Positions 8,022 through 16,873 are shown, counted from the first letter of the stretch. The stretch: DNA of 51,869 nucleotides from Streptomyces sp. (GCA_013362785.1 JABFVM010000027.1:1-51869); one strand, 5' to 3'. Notes: generated by a model not told the origin, from the letters alone. Made by a program: numbers and translations.

Positions 8022-8672
8022 TCACGCACCGGCGAGCGACAGCTTCACCGCGAACCCGAGGAACAGCGCGCCCGCCGCCGAGGTCGCCCCCGCCGACAGT
8101 CGCCTGCGCCGCCGGAAGGCGCTCGCCAGCTTTGTGCCGCTGAATATCAGTGCACTCAGGTACAGGAAGCTCGCGAGCTGCGCGAACGCGCCGAGGACGA
8201 CGAACGACAGCGCCGGGTAGGCGTACCCGGGGTCGACGAACTGCACGAAGAAGGCGACGAAGAACAGGATCGCCTTGGGGTTGAGGAGACTGATGACGAA
8301 GGCCCGACGGTAGGGCCGCTCGTCGGCGGCACCGGCATCGGCGGCCTCCTCGACGACCGCCTCCCGCCGAGCCCGCCACATCCCCAGGGCGGCCCGCATC
8401 ATCCCGATCGCCAGCCAGGTCAGATACCCGGCCCCGGCGTACTTCACGATCCCGAACAACACGGCGTTGGCCTGCAACAGCGAGGCGACTCCGGCCGCCG
8501 ACAGCGTCATCAGCACGGTGTCCCCGCACCACACACCGGCCGCGGCGGTGTACCCGGCCCGCACACCGCGCCGGGCGGCGACGGACAGCACGTACAGGGA
8601 GTTGGGGCCGGGGAGCAGGACGATCAGGACAAGTCCTGCCAAGTAGGTGGGGAGATCGATGACGCCGAGCAT
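8022..8672 (-). CDS. leuE: LysE/RhtB-family amino-acid exporter, LeuE-like
   Basis: The 216-residue inner-membrane protein has about six hydrophobic helices. It shows the family signature LVLIVLLPGPNSLYVLS near the N-terminus and LLNPKAILFFVAFFVQFVDPGY in the middle. The line-up with E. coli LeuE (PGPNTLFVL, NPKAILFYVSFFVQFID) is close, so leucine or related amino-acid efflux is the best guess. I start at ATG 8672, which gives MLGVIDLPTYLAG; the longer open frame upstream lacks hydrophobic or conserved sequence. It lies 94 bp downstream of the mutase gene on the same strand. Confidence 0.82.
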   Translation of the reverse strand: MLGVIDLPTYLAGLVLIVLLPGPNSLYVLSVAARRGVRAGYTAAAGVWCGDTVLMTLSAAGVASLLQANAVLFGIVKYAGAGYLTWLAIGMMRAALGMWRARREAVVEEAADAGAADERPYRRAFVISLLNPKAILFFVAFFVQFVDPGYAYPALSFVVLGAFAQLASFLYLSALIFSGTKLASAFRRRRRLSAGATSAAGALFLGFAVKLSLAGA

Positions 8673-8766
8673 GAGGGGAGTGTCGCACGCGGGTACGACA
8701 GTCGTCCGCGGCGTCTCACGGACAGAACGCCCCCGACCACCGCCCCGCTTCCCGGGAACCCCCCGC

Positions 8767-10347
8767 TCAGAAGGCATCCGAGGGCACATAGGCCCCCCAC
8801 ACCTCCCGCAGCGCGTTGCACACCTCGCCCACCGTCGCCCGGGCCCGGAGGGCGTCCTTCATCGGGTACAGGACGTTGTCCTGGCCCTCGGCGGCCTTCG
8901 CCAGGGCGGCCAGTGCCGAGTCCACCGCTGCCTGGTCACGTGCCGCGCGGAGTTTCGCGAGGCGGTCCGCCTGTTGGGCCTCGATGGCCGGATCGACGCG
9001 CAGTGGCTCGTACGGTTCCTCCTCGTCGAGTTGGAAGCGGTTGACTCCGACGACGACCCGCTCGCCGGCATCCGTCTCCTGCGCGATGCGGTAGGCGCTG
9101 TGTTCGATCTCGTTCTTCTGGAAGCCGTGCTCGATGGCGGCCACCGCGCCACCGAGGTCCTCGACTCTTCGCATCAGATCGACCGCCGCCGCCTCGACGT
9201 CGTCGGTCATCCTCTCGATGACGTACGAGCCCGCGAAGGGGTCGACCGTCGCCGTCACGTCCGTCTCGTAGGCCAGTACCTGCTGGGTGCGCAGGGCCAG
9301 GCGGGCCGACTTGTCCGTCGGGAGGGCGATGGCCTCGTCGAAGGAGTTGGTGTGGAGGGACTGGGTGCCGCCGAGGACCGCCGCCAGGCCCTGGACGGCG
9401 ACGCGCACGAGGTTCACCTCGGGCTGCTGGGCCGTCAGCTGCACGCCCGCCGTCTGGGTGTGGAAGCGCAGCATCAGGGACTTGGGGTTCCGCGCGCCGA
9501 ACTCGTCCCGCATCACCCGGGCCCAGATCCTGCGGGCCGCGCGGAACTTGGCGACCTCCTCCAGGATCGTCGTACGGGCGACGAAGAAGAACGACAGGCG
9601 CGGCGCGAAGTCGTCGACGTCCATGCCGGCCGCGACCGCCGTGCGGACGTACTCGATGCCGTCGGCCAGGGTGAAGGCGATCTCCTGCGCCGGCGAGGCG
9701 CCCGCCTCCGCCATGTGGTAGCCGGAGATCGAGATGGTGTTCCACTTCGGGATCTCGGCCCTGCAGTACTTGAAGATGTCGGCGGTGAGGCGGAGGGAGG
9801 GCTTGGGCGGGAAGATGTACGTGCCGCGCGCGATGTACTCCTTCAGCACGTCGTTCTGGATCGTGCCGGTCAGCCGGTCCGCCGGGACTCCCTGTTCCTC
9901 CGCCACCAGCTGGTACAGCAGGAGCAGCAGCGCGGCCGGGGCGTTGATCGTCATCGACGTCGACACCTGGTCCAGCGGGATCCCGCCGAACAGCACCCGC
10001 ATGTCGTCGATCGAGTCGATCGCCACGCCCACCTTGCCGACCTCGCCGTGCGCGATCGGCGCGTCCGAGTCGTGGCCCATCTGGGTGGGCAGGTCGAAAG
10101 CGACCGACAGGCCGGTCGTGCCGTGCGCGATCAGGTCGCGGTAGCGGGCGTTCGACTCCCGCGCCGTGCCGAAACCGGCGTACTGGCGCATCGTCCAGGG
10201 GCGGCCGGTGTACATCGTGGGGTACACGCCCCGGGTGAAGGGGTACGAGCCGGGTTCGCCCAGCTTCTCGGCGGCGTCCCAGCCGGTCAGCGCGTCCGGT
10301 CCGTAGACCGGCTCGATGGGCAGTCCGGACTCCGACTCGCGCGCCAT
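8767..10347 (-). CDS. Acyl-CoA mutase large subunit, stand-alone (methylmalonyl-CoA mutase-like)
   Basis: This 526-residue protein aligns along its length with the TIM-barrel substrate domain of adenosylcobalamin-dependent acyl-CoA mutases ([72 protein letters not shown]). It ends before the cobalamin-binding domain, so it needs a separate small subunit, which is not in this window. Tyr56 (RQYAGF) and Arg174 (KEYIAR) fall where methylmalonyl-CoA mutase has the two carboxylate-binding residues; isobutyryl-CoA mutase has Phe and Gln there. A carboxylated substrate is therefore likely. S. coelicolor has a similar gene annotated mutA2, from memory. Confidence 0.88.
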   Translation of the reverse strand: MARESESGLPIEPVYGPDALTGWDAAEKLGEPGSYPFTRGVYPTMYTGRPWTMRQYAGFGTARESNARYRDLIAHGTTGLSVAFDLPTQMGHDSDAPIAHGEVGKVGVAIDSIDDMRVLFGGIPLDQVSTSMTINAPAALLLLLYQLVAEEQGVPADRLTGTIQNDVLKEYIARGTYIFPPKPSLRLTADIFKYCRAEIPKWNTISISGYHMAEAGASPAQEIAFTLADGIEYVRTAVAAGMDVDDFAPRLSFFFVARTTILEEVAKFRAARRIWARVMRDEFGARNPKSLMLRFHTQTAGVQLTAQQPEVNLVRVAVQGLAAVLGGTQSLHTNSFDEAIALPTDKSARLALRTQQVLAYETDVTATVDPFAGSYVIERMTDDVEAAAVDLMRRVEDLGGAVAAIEHGFQKNEIEHSAYRIAQETDAGERVVVGVNRFQLDEEEPYEPLRVDPAIEAQQADRLAKLRAARDQAAVDSALAALAKAAEGQDNVLYPMKDALRARATVGEVCNALREVWGAYVPSDAF

Positions 10348-10495
10348 GGTGTCGCCTCCCGCGTTGGGACCCGCTCACCGGGTCGCCCCCTGAGTTCCAC
10401 TGAGTTCCACCATGCCGCCTGGTTCGCGACCGGTCACGCGCGGGGAACATCTCGGGTGACATCGGGGTGGTCGGGGTGAGACGCCGGGGGTCGGG

Positions 10496-11341
10496 ATGCG
10501 TACCAGAGGCATGGGGATGGGAAGCAGAAACGCCGTGCTCGCCGCGGGCACCGCGCTCACCGTGCTGCTGTGCGGCTGCACGGTGCAGGCCTCCGGCAAG
10601 GAGCGCCACTCGCCGATCCGCATAGAGCTGCCAGACGACCGCAGCCCGTCCCCGAAGTCCTCGGCACCCGCCGACGACAAGCCGGGCGACACACCCCCTC
10701 CTGCGGCACCCGCCGTGCTCTGGCAGCGGGGTGACACCGGCCGTGACATCCGGGAGCTCCAGGCCCGCCTGCGGCAGGTCGCCTGGCTCTTCGACGGGCC
10801 GACCGGGACGTACGACGACCTGACCGAGCAGGCGGTCAGGGGCTTCCAGGGCAAGCGGGGGCTGCCGAAGACGGGGAGGACCGACGAGGTCACCTGGCAG
10901 CGGCTGCTGAAGATGACGAGCGAACCCGGCAAATGGGACCTGTACCTGATGGGCGGGCAGCCGGCCGACGAGCCGGACGCGCGGTGTCTGACCGGCCGGG
11001 TGCTGTGCATCAGCAAGTCGAGCCGGACGCTGCGCTGGATGGTGGACGGGCGGACGGTCCTGACGGTGCCGGTGCGGTTCGGGTCGGAGTACACACCGAC
11101 CCGGGAGGGTGTGTTCAGCGTCTACTGGAAGTCCCGGCACCATGTGTCGACGCTCTATGACTCGCCCATGCCGTACGCGATGTTCTTCAGCGGTGGCCAG
11201 GCGGTGCACTACTCGTCCGACTTCGCGGCCCGGGGCTACGCGGGCGCCTCGCACGGCTGCGTCAATGTGGCGGACGAGCGCGCGATCTCGGAGATGTTCG
11301 CCCAGGTGCGGGACGGCGACAAGGTCGTCGTCCACTGGTGA
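10496..11341 (+). CDS. L,D-transpeptidase lipoprotein with peptidoglycan-binding domain
   Basis: The 281-residue product has a lipoprotein signal (TALTVLLCGC, lipid attachment at a cysteine near residue 26-28) and a proline-rich linker. A PG_binding_1 domain follows (GDTGRDIRELQARLRQVAW ... AVRGFQGKRGLPKTGRTDEVTW). The C-terminal YkuD domain has the catalytic motif HYSSDFAARGYAGASHGCVNV, with His and the nucleophilic Cys intact. It would form 3-3 cross-links or attach proteins to peptidoglycan on the outer face of the membrane. ATG 10496 follows GGGGGTCGGG; ATGs at 10511 and 10517 are alternatives. Confidence 0.9.
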   Translation: MRTRGMGMGSRNAVLAAGTALTVLLCGCTVQASGKERHSPIRIELPDDRSPSPKSSAPADDKPGDTPPPAAPAVLWQRGDTGRDIRELQARLRQVAWLFDGPTGTYDDLTEQAVRGFQGKRGLPKTGRTDEVTWQRLLKMTSEPGKWDLYLMGGQPADEPDARCLTGRVLCISKSSRTLRWMVDGRTVLTVPVRFGSEYTPTREGVFSVYWKSRHHVSTLYDSPMPYAMFFSGGQAVHYSSDFAARGYAGASHGCVNVADERAISEMFAQVRDGDKVVVHW

Positions 11342-11375
11342 GGCGTGCGGCGCGGAACGCCGCGGAAAGAGATGG

Positions 11376-11414
11376 GGCGCGGGCGGGACCGGGGGAACGT
11401 GTCCCGCCCGCGCC
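11376..11414 (+). terminator. Rho-independent-type hairpin after the L,D-transpeptidase gene
   Basis: A perfect 14-bp GC-rich stem (11376-11389 with 11401-11414, arm GGCGCGGGCGGGAC) and an 11-nt loop start 35 nt after the stop codon. There is no U-tract, as is usual in Streptomyces. It also faces the 3' end of the convergent gene ending at 11581. Confidence 0.75.
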
Positions 11415-11580
11415 GATGCACGAGCCGCAGGTACGGGGGGAACCCCGGCTCTGTGCGACGGCCGATGACCAGTCGGCTCACTCTCATCAGCGCCGGTGGG
11501 GCTGAAAACGTCACTCCCGGTGCGAAGATTTTTCAACGAGTTACAAAACAGCAGGTCAGAGGCTTGCTACGACGCCACGC

Positions 11581-12687
11581 TCAGAGCGCGCTGTACGACG
11601 GCCTCGGCACCAGGGGTGTAGGAAGCTGGACGGGATCCGGCAGGAGGCGGGCCCGCCCGGTCGACGGGGTCCTGGCGGTGAGGGCCGTGTGGTGGTGACC
11701 GATGCCATGGCCCTTGAGGCCCTTGCCGATCGCCCGGCCGTCGTCGTCGCCCTTGCCCCGGCCCTTGCCGTCGTCCTGGTCGTCGTCGCCCTTGCCGTTG
11801 CCCTGGCCCTTGCCCTGGTCGTCGTCGTCCTGGCCCTGGCCCTGGCCGCCCTGGGCCAGGGTGCTCTCACCGGCACCGGTCAGGACGCCCTTGCAGTACT
11901 TCCACACGCGTGCGGAGCTGCCCGCCGCGCTCTCCAGGGCGCGCCGGCGCTCGCGGGACAGATCCTTGCCGTCGCGTACGTCACGGCAGGCCGGGACGGC
12001 CTTCCGCCAGCCGACGGACGGCCCGTCCTGGTCCTCGCCGGCGGCTCCACGGTCCTTGGCCGCGCCGCCGGGTGCCGTGTCCTGGCCGGCGCCGGGGCCG
12101 GGTCCGGTGGGCGCCTTGTCGGTGCCGTCGGGCGTGGGTACGCCCTGCCCGCCGATCTCCGGCGAGGGCGAGACGAAGGGCCGGTCGGGCGGTACGGCCG
12201 CCGAGGCGGTGCCGGCTGGACGGCCCGGCTCGTCCGTGCCGAACGGTGTCCGCAGAACTCCGGTTCCGGCCGCGACCGCGACCCCGCCGACCATGCCGAC
12301 GGCCAGCGCGGCGGCGAGACCGAGCCGCAGGGGACGGCCCCAGCGGGGGCGCCGGGCGGCACGGTCGGGGGCGCCGATCCGGACGAGCCCGACATCGGCG
12401 GCGTCGGAGGCGTGCGCGGCGTCGGAGGCGTGCGAGCCGGAGCGGTGACCCGCTGTCATGGCAACGTCGTCATGGTTCGCGCGCGCGGCACGGAACGCCG
12501 CCAACGCGGCCGCTTCTCCGGGGAGTTCGGCGCTGCTCGGCGCGGGTTCGACGGTCAGCGCCTCAAGCGTTTTGGCGAGCTGTTCGGCCTCGTCGCGATG
12601 GGCCGCTTCAACAGCTTCGAGTGACTCTCCGCTCAGCAAGCGCTCCGCAGTTTCGCGGTCCAGCCACCTGTACTGCTCGTCGGCCAT
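11581..12687 (-). CDS. Single-pass membrane protein coupled to an ECF sigma factor; candidate anti-sigma
   Basis: The protein has 368 residues. The cytoplasmic N-terminus carries helices (RWLDRETAERLLSGESLEAV ... ELPGEAAALAAFRAARANH). One membrane helix follows at about 115-140 (LGLAAALAVGMVGGVAVAAG), then a proline-rich stalk. The extracellular domain has two cysteines 30 residues apart (ACRDVRDG ... VWKYCKGVL), and the tail is low-complexity D/G/K/Q. ATG 12687 overlaps the sigma stop by 1 nt (TGATG) with AGAAGGA upstream, so the two are coupled. No zinc anti-sigma motif is seen. A homologous ectodomain occurs in the gene at 13741. Anti-sigma function is inferred from position. Confidence 0.72.
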   Translation of the reverse strand: MADEQYRWLDRETAERLLSGESLEAVEAAHRDEAEQLAKTLEALTVEPAPSSAELPGEAAALAAFRAARANHDDVAMTAGHRSGSHASDAAHASDAADVGLVRIGAPDRAARRPRWGRPLRLGLAAALAVGMVGGVAVAAGTGVLRTPFGTDEPGRPAGTASAAVPPDRPFVSPSPEIGGQGVPTPDGTDKAPTGPGPGAGQDTAPGGAAKDRGAAGEDQDGPSVGWRKAVPACRDVRDGKDLSRERRRALESAAGSSARVWKYCKGVLTGAGESTLAQGGQGQGQDDDDQGKGQGNGKGDDDQDDGKGRGKGDDDGRAIGKGLKGHGIGHHHTALTARTPSTGRARLLPDPVQLPTPLVPRPSYSAL

Positions 12688-13349
12688 CACACATCCTTCT
12701 GCGTCCGCGAACGCAGATGCGTCACACTCGCGGACGTCACCGCACGGTCGCGGGGTGCTCGCTGGGGAGGCAGGGCGTCGAGGACCCCGGCCGATTCCGG
12801 ATCGTCGCCGAGGAGCTCGGCGAGCCGCTTCAGGCCCCGGTGCGCGGCGGTCCGTACGGCACCCGGCCGTTTGCCGAGGGTCTCCGCGGCCGTCTTGGCG
12901 TCGAGCCCCACGACCACGCGCAGGACGACGGCCTCGGCCTGGTCCTGCGGCAGCCGTGAGATGAGGGAGAGGGTGCCGTCGGTGGCGAGGGCCTCCATGG
13001 CCTCGCCCGCGGTGTCGGACTCGGCGGCCTTGCCGGTCAGCTCCGTCTCGTCGCCGCCGATCGCGGGGCGGCGGCCGCGCATCCGTATGTGGTCCAGCGC
13101 GCGGTTGCGGGCTATTCGGGCGGCCCAGCCGCGGAAACGGTCCGCGTCCCCGCTGAATCGCTCCAGGTCACGCGCTATCTGCAGCCATGCCTCCGACGCG
13201 ACGTCCTCGGCATCGGGATCGCCGACCAGTGTCCGTACGTACCCGAGCAGCCGCGGGTGCACGGAGCGGTACACAGTCCGGAACGCGGTCTCGTCTCCGT
13301 CCTGTGCCGCAAGCACCGCGGCAGTCAACTCCGCGTCGTCCCCCAGCAC
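12687..13349 (-). CDS. ECF-type RNA polymerase sigma factor (module 1)
   Basis: The protein has 220 residues. Sigma region 2 lies at about 20-95 (AFRTVYRSVHPRLLGYVRTLVG, EDVASEAWLQIARDLERF, FRGWAARIARNRALDHIR). Region 4 lies at about 125-180 (LSLISRLPQDQAEAVVLRVVVGLDAKTAAETLGKRPGAVRTAAHRGLKRL). The start is GTG 13349, with GAGG eight bases upstream. About 40 extra residues follow region 4. It is similar throughout to the sigma factor at 14780. The membrane protein it overlaps is the likely regulator; targets are unknown. Confidence 0.9.
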   Translation of the reverse strand: MLGDDAELTAAVLAAQDGDETAFRTVYRSVHPRLLGYVRTLVGDPDAEDVASEAWLQIARDLERFSGDADRFRGWAARIARNRALDHIRMRGRRPAIGGDETELTGKAAESDTAGEAMEALATDGTLSLISRLPQDQAEAVVLRVVVGLDAKTAAETLGKRPGAVRTAAHRGLKRLAELLGDDPESAGVLDALPPQRAPRDRAVTSASVTHLRSRTQKDV

Positions 13350-13549
13350 TGGATTACCTCAATTGATGGTTGCGGTGCCAAGACCGCAGGTCGTTGCGGT
13401 GGTCTTACAGCCTCCGCGTCCGGCGCGAAAGGCACGTTACGGCCTGAAACCGCTGCTCGTCCATGTCCGTACAACATGCAACTACCCGGGAATCGGCGAA
13501 GTGTCCGCCCAGGTGTGACAGAAAACGCAGTCATGGCGCTGTAGAGAGT
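13350..13549. other. Non-coding upstream region of ECF sigma module 1
   Basis: About 200 bp without a supported gene lies upstream of the sigma gene. It must hold the sigma promoter. I see two copies of TTGCGGTG (around 13366 and 13395) and an AT-richer stretch near 13470, but no promoter I would defend. Confidence 0.4.
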
Positions 13550-13570
13550 ACGGGCCGCCGCGCGGCCCGT
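13550..13570 (-). terminator. Short GC hairpin downstream of the second membrane protein gene
   Basis: A perfect 9-bp stem (ACGGGCCGC with GCGGCCCGT) and a 3-nt loop lie about 170 nt beyond the stop of the minus-strand gene ending at 13741, and just after the larger hairpin at 13579-13620. The pair probably ends that transcript. Confidence 0.6.
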
Positions 13571-13578
13571 GCCGCGCG

Positions 13579-13620
13579 ACGGCCGGGGCCTCTCCTGTGG
13601 GGGGTGGCGGCCCCGGCCGT
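13579..13620 (-). terminator. GC-rich terminator hairpin
   Basis: A perfect 12-bp inverted repeat (ACGGCCGGGGCC with its complement) and an 18-nt loop lie between the two sigma modules, 120 nt past the stop of the gene ending at 13741. The two modules are therefore probably separate transcripts. Confidence 0.7.
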
Positions 13621-13740
13621 TGCCTCGGCGTGGGAATCGCGCCGCACGGCAGGTGAGTACGCCTGATCGAGCCGGGGCAGATCCGGACCAAATCCGACCG
13701 AGACCGCATGGGTGATGTCGGTCGGTCCCAGGGCGTGACG

Positions 13741-14571
13741 TCAGTTCTTCGCGGGCTTTTCGGCCTTCTCAGCGCTCTCGGCACTCCCGGCACTCCCGGT
13801 GCCCCCGGTACCCCCGGTGCCCTTGCCGGACGTCTTGTCGCCGCCGCCCGTCTCCTGGCCGTTGCCGGTGGCGCCGTTGCCGGTGCTGTCGTTGCCCGCG
13901 GTGCCGTTGCCCGTGGTGGCGCTGTTCCCGTCGGCCTTCTTGGTCGGCTTGGTCTTCGCCGCCGCCAGTTGCTCGGCGCAGTACGCGGCCACCTTGTCCG
14001 CGCCGCCCGCCGCGGCGATGAGCCGCTGCCAGGCCGTCGAGTCGAGGGCCTGGCCGCTGCCCTTGACCTGGTCGTAGGCGCGGCACTTGGCCTCGGTGTC
14101 CTGGGCGGTGGCCGGGTGGCCGGGCTTGCCGGAGGTCCTGCCGGACGTCGCGGAGGAGGGCCCGGAGGACGGCCGGTCGGGGCCGGTGGCCGACGGGGTG
14201 GACCTGCCCTTGTCGTCGGCAGGGGTGTCCGGCGAATCGGACGAGCCGATCGCCGCGAAGGCCACGCCGCCGAGCGTGAGGCTCGCGGCGAACAGGGAGA
14301 GCGTGGTCTTCAGCGACAGCGCCAGCCGCCGCCGCTCCCGGGGCCGCCAGTCGTCCCGGCGCCGGGTGCGGGCCCGGTGGACCCCGGCGTCCCGGGCGGC
14401 CAGGAACGCGGCCACGGCACGCTGCTCGCCCTCGCTGTCCTCGCGGTACCCGCGCAGCACGGCCGCGAAGAGCAGCGCCTCCAGCGCGGCGTCGTCGAAC
14501 ACCGCGGCCACGCCGTCAGGGTGCACACGCCGACGGCTGGTGGACCCACCGCCGCTCTGCTGTTCACCCAT
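13741..14571 (-). CDS. Single-pass membrane protein with two-cysteine ectodomain (module 2)
   Basis: The 276-residue protein has the same plan as the one at 11581. The cytoplasmic part contains EGEQRAVAAFLAARDAG, which matches the ALAAFRAAR motif. A basic stretch leads into one helix at about 90-113 (TTLSLFAASLTLGGVAFAAIG), then a Ser/Pro linker. The ectodomain has two cysteines 34 residues apart (KCRAYDQVKG ... LIAAAGGADKVAAYCAEQL). The tail is rich in Gly/Thr/Asn repeats and ends SAESAEKAEKPAKN. It lies 208 bp downstream of the second ECF sigma gene. A sigma-regulatory role is inferred from the repeated pairing. Confidence 0.7.
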   Translation of the reverse strand: MGEQQSGGGSTSRRRVHPDGVAAVFDDAALEALLFAAVLRGYREDSEGEQRAVAAFLAARDAGVHRARTRRRDDWRPRERRRLALSLKTTLSLFAASLTLGGVAFAAIGSSDSPDTPADDKGRSTPSATGPDRPSSGPSSATSGRTSGKPGHPATAQDTEAKCRAYDQVKGSGQALDSTAWQRLIAAAGGADKVAAYCAEQLAAAKTKPTKKADGNSATTGNGTAGNDSTGNGATGNGQETGGGDKTSGKGTGGTGGTGSAGSAESAEKAEKPAKN

Positions 14572-14779
14572 GTCCGTTTCCGTTCCTGTCCGACCTGATT
14601 TGTTTGGGGGCTGCGTGATGCACGTGTCGTACGTGATCTACGTGACCTGTGTGACAACAGTGGACACACGTGCTCGTAGAGCCAGTACGTCCGACACCGC
14701 CCGTACGACTCATCGCACGCCGTCTCGTGTCACCGAGACGCCGATGCGCCGTCCTGGCCGCCGCCGTCGCCCTCACTGT

Positions 14780-15368
14780 TCATTTCGATTCCCCCAGCGT
14801 CCGGGGGCCGTCATCCGTCACACTTGCGACGCCCAGCTGCTTCGCCAGGCGCTTCAGACCGCGGTACGCGGCCGTCCGCACGGCGCCCGGGCGCTTGCCC
14901 AGGACGCGTGCCGCGGAGGGTGCGTCGAGTCCGACGACGACCCGGAGCAGCACCGCCTCGGCCTGGTCCCGCGGCAGCCCGCTGACCAGGTCCAGGGCCC
15001 GTTCCGTGGAGATCGACTCCAGCGCCTGGTCGTGCGTGCTGTGCGGGCCGGGCAGGTCCAGCACGTCCTGCTCCAGCGCCGACGAACGGGGCCGTACCTT
15101 CTGCCTGCGCAGATGGTCCAGCGCCCGGTGCCGGGCGATGGTCGCGCTCCAGCCCCGGAACCCGGCTCCGTCACCCTTGAACCGGCCGAGGTCCCTGGCG
15201 ATCTCCAGCCAGGCGTCCGACGCGACGTCCTCCGCGTCGTCCCCGACCAGCCCGCGCAGGTACCCGAGCAGTCCTGGCTGCACCAGCCGGTACGCGACCG
15301 CGAAGGCGGCCTCGTCACCTTCCTGGGCCCGCGCGACGGCCGTACCCAATTCCCCGTCGTGCGCGCGC
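14780..15368 (-). CDS. ECF-type RNA polymerase sigma factor (module 2)
   Basis: The ~195-residue sigma factor is closely similar to the one at 12687: region 2 (FAVAYRLVQPGLLGYLRGLVG, EDVASDAWLEIARDLGRF, FRGWSATIARHRALDHLR) and region 4 (LDLVSGLPRDQAEAVLLRVVVGLDAPSAARVLGKRPGAVRTAAYRGLKRLAKQLG). I favour GTG 15368 (VRAHDGELGTAVARAQEGDEAAF), with GGGAGG 13 nt upstream. The open frame extends to 15478, but that part does not look like sigma sequence. The candidate partner gene starts 208 bp downstream and does not overlap, unlike module 1. Confidence 0.88.
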
Positions 15369-15515
15369 ACGCGACGGGGTTCGCCTCCCTGGCCCAAGAA
15401 CTGTCCTCGTCCGTACCGGTTCGTGACGAATCCGCACCTTGCGGTACGCCATTCCTGTCGACGTCCCTCCACGCACATCAGCGCCCGGCTTCACAGAAGT
15501 GTCACTGGGCGCGTG

Positions 15516-16445
15516 TCACGCCCCCTCCGGCAGCACGACGGATCCCGTGTACGGCCCCGAGGTCCGCTCGGTCACCTCCTGGCCGTAACGGATGCTCCCG
15601 GTCCCGCTCGGGATGCGCAGGACGCACCGGAAGGTGTGCGAGACGACCCGGTACGTCGAGGAGTCGAGGACGAGCGACTCCTCGGCACGCTCCACGGTGA
15701 TCCCGCTCTCCGGCGCCGCGATCCCGGCCGCGCGCAACTGCTTCAGGGTCGGGGCGAGTTCGCGCAGTGCTTTGCGTACGACGCCCTGGTCCCGTACGGC
15801 GGGCAGTGCGGCGGACGCCGTACGGACGCGCAGCTCGATCCGCCGCCCGGAGGCGCTGTGGGAGACCGCTTCGCCGTAGCCCTCGAAGGCGTCGAGAGCG
15901 GCCAGCGGGTCCTCGACCTTGGCCGCGATCTCCGGGTCGGACAGGGGCCCGTGCCGCCAGCCGGCGTCGCTCTCCTTGACGTACCCGACGCCGTCGACGA
16001 CGTAGACCGCCTCGGACCTGGTCACGCCCTTGCTGGTGCGGATGTTGCCGGTGGAGTGCAGCGCCCAGGGCTCGCCGGTCGTGCGGCGCACGGTCGCGGA
16101 GTAGGTCGCGCCGCTGGTCCGGCCCTGGAGGACGAGGTTCTCGTCGCCCCGCACCGCGAACCGCCAGCCCTTCTGCGCGGCCATCGCCTTCCCGGCCAGC
16201 GCGAGGTAGTCCGCGGCGGTCGTCGGCTTCGCCGGCTCGGCGGAGGTCTCGTCGGAGGGCGTGGCGGTGGTTCCGGTGGAGCTCTCGGCGGCGGCCCGAC
16301 GGGCGGGATCGGCAGACGGCGTGTCGTCCGCCGCGCAGCCCGTGAGCGCGGCGGAGGCGAGAAGGGAGACGAGGAGCGAGACGGGGAGCAAGGTGGGGAG
16401 CGAGGCGGGGAGTACGGCCGTCGCGGCGGTGCGGCGTCCGCTCAT
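15516..16445 (-). CDS. Secreted lipoprotein, possibly LppX/LprG-like
   Basis: The 309-residue product begins with a lipoprotein signal ending in LLASAALTGC (lipobox LTGC, Cys near 38). A Ser/Thr-rich linker follows, then a beta-rich domain of about 240 residues (AADYLALAGKAMAAQKGWRF, YVVDGVGYVKESDAGWRHG). This layout resembles LppX/LprG or LolA-like lipid-carrier lipoproteins, but I see no decisive motif. The ATG at 16445 overlaps the stop of the upstream gene by 4 nt (ATGA), so they form an operon. It should sit on the outer face of the membrane. Confidence 0.7.
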   Translation of the reverse strand: MSGRRTAATAVLPASLPTLLPVSLLVSLLASAALTGCAADDTPSADPARRAAAESSTGTTATPSDETSAEPAKPTTAADYLALAGKAMAAQKGWRFAVRGDENLVLQGRTSGATYSATVRRTTGEPWALHSTGNIRTSKGVTRSEAVYVVDGVGYVKESDAGWRHGPLSDPEIAAKVEDPLAALDAFEGYGEAVSHSASGRRIELRVRTASAALPAVRDQGVVRKALRELAPTLKQLRAAGIAAPESGITVERAEESLVLDSSTYRVVSHTFRCVLRIPSGTGSIRYGQEVTERTSGPYTGSVVLPEGA

Positions 16446-16873
16446 GCGACGGCTCCCCGGGAACGGCCGTGCAGGGTCAGGTAGAAGGTCTGGAGTGACT
16501 CGTCGGGGCCGCCGAGGTCGAAGCGGTTGTGGACCTTGCCGAGCGGGTTCCAGACCCGGCCGTCCGGCATCCGCACACCGACCCGCTGGTCGAAGTAGGC
16601 GCACTGGTCGGGGTCGAAGTCCACCCACACCGCCCCGGCACGACGTACGAGCACCTCGCCGACGTACGCCCCGAGTCCGAGCAGCGGCTCCCGTGCCCGC
16701 TCCCGGTCGGCGCCGCCCTTGCGCAGGCCGTCGATCAGGAAGTCGACGATGCGCAGGCTGGCCACCGAGTAGTCCAGCGGCAGCCGGTTGCGGGCGGTGG
16801 CCCGGGTGACGAAGCTCGCCGCACGGCGGCGCATCTCCCGGGCGCACGGCGTGCGTTCGTCCACTGTCCTCAT
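16442..16873 (-). CDS. Conserved hypothetical cytoplasmic protein, paralogue of the one at 21025
   Basis: This small soluble protein (143 residues) has no signal or membrane segment. Landmarks are LDYSVASLRIVDFLIDGLRKGG, LLGLGAYVGEVLVRRAGAVWVDF and VRMPDGRVWNPLGKV. The same series (LDYSAQSLWRVDRMIEGLRGEG, LRGLGAYAGEVIVRQADAEWW, IRTPDGRMWDPIDEA) occurs in the protein at 21025-21507, so the window holds two members. ATG 16873 follows GGGGTGGGG. It is coupled to the lipoprotein gene by a 4-nt overlap. I do not recognise a function. Confidence 0.7.
   Translation of the reverse strand: MRTVDERTPCAREMRRRAASFVTRATARNRLPLDYSVASLRIVDFLIDGLRKGGADRERAREPLLGLGAYVGEVLVRRAGAVWVDFDPDQCAYFDQRVGVRMPDGRVWNPLGKVHNRFDLGGPDESLQTFYLTLHGRSRGAVA

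Noticed and set aside
10348..10495. Cobalamin riboswitch near the mutase gene
   Set aside because: No B12-box-like or conserved helical elements were visible in this short gap.
11345..11698. Plus-strand open frame after the L,D-transpeptidase
   Set aside because: It runs through the terminator stem and into the antisense of the sigma partner, with no plausible start or fold.
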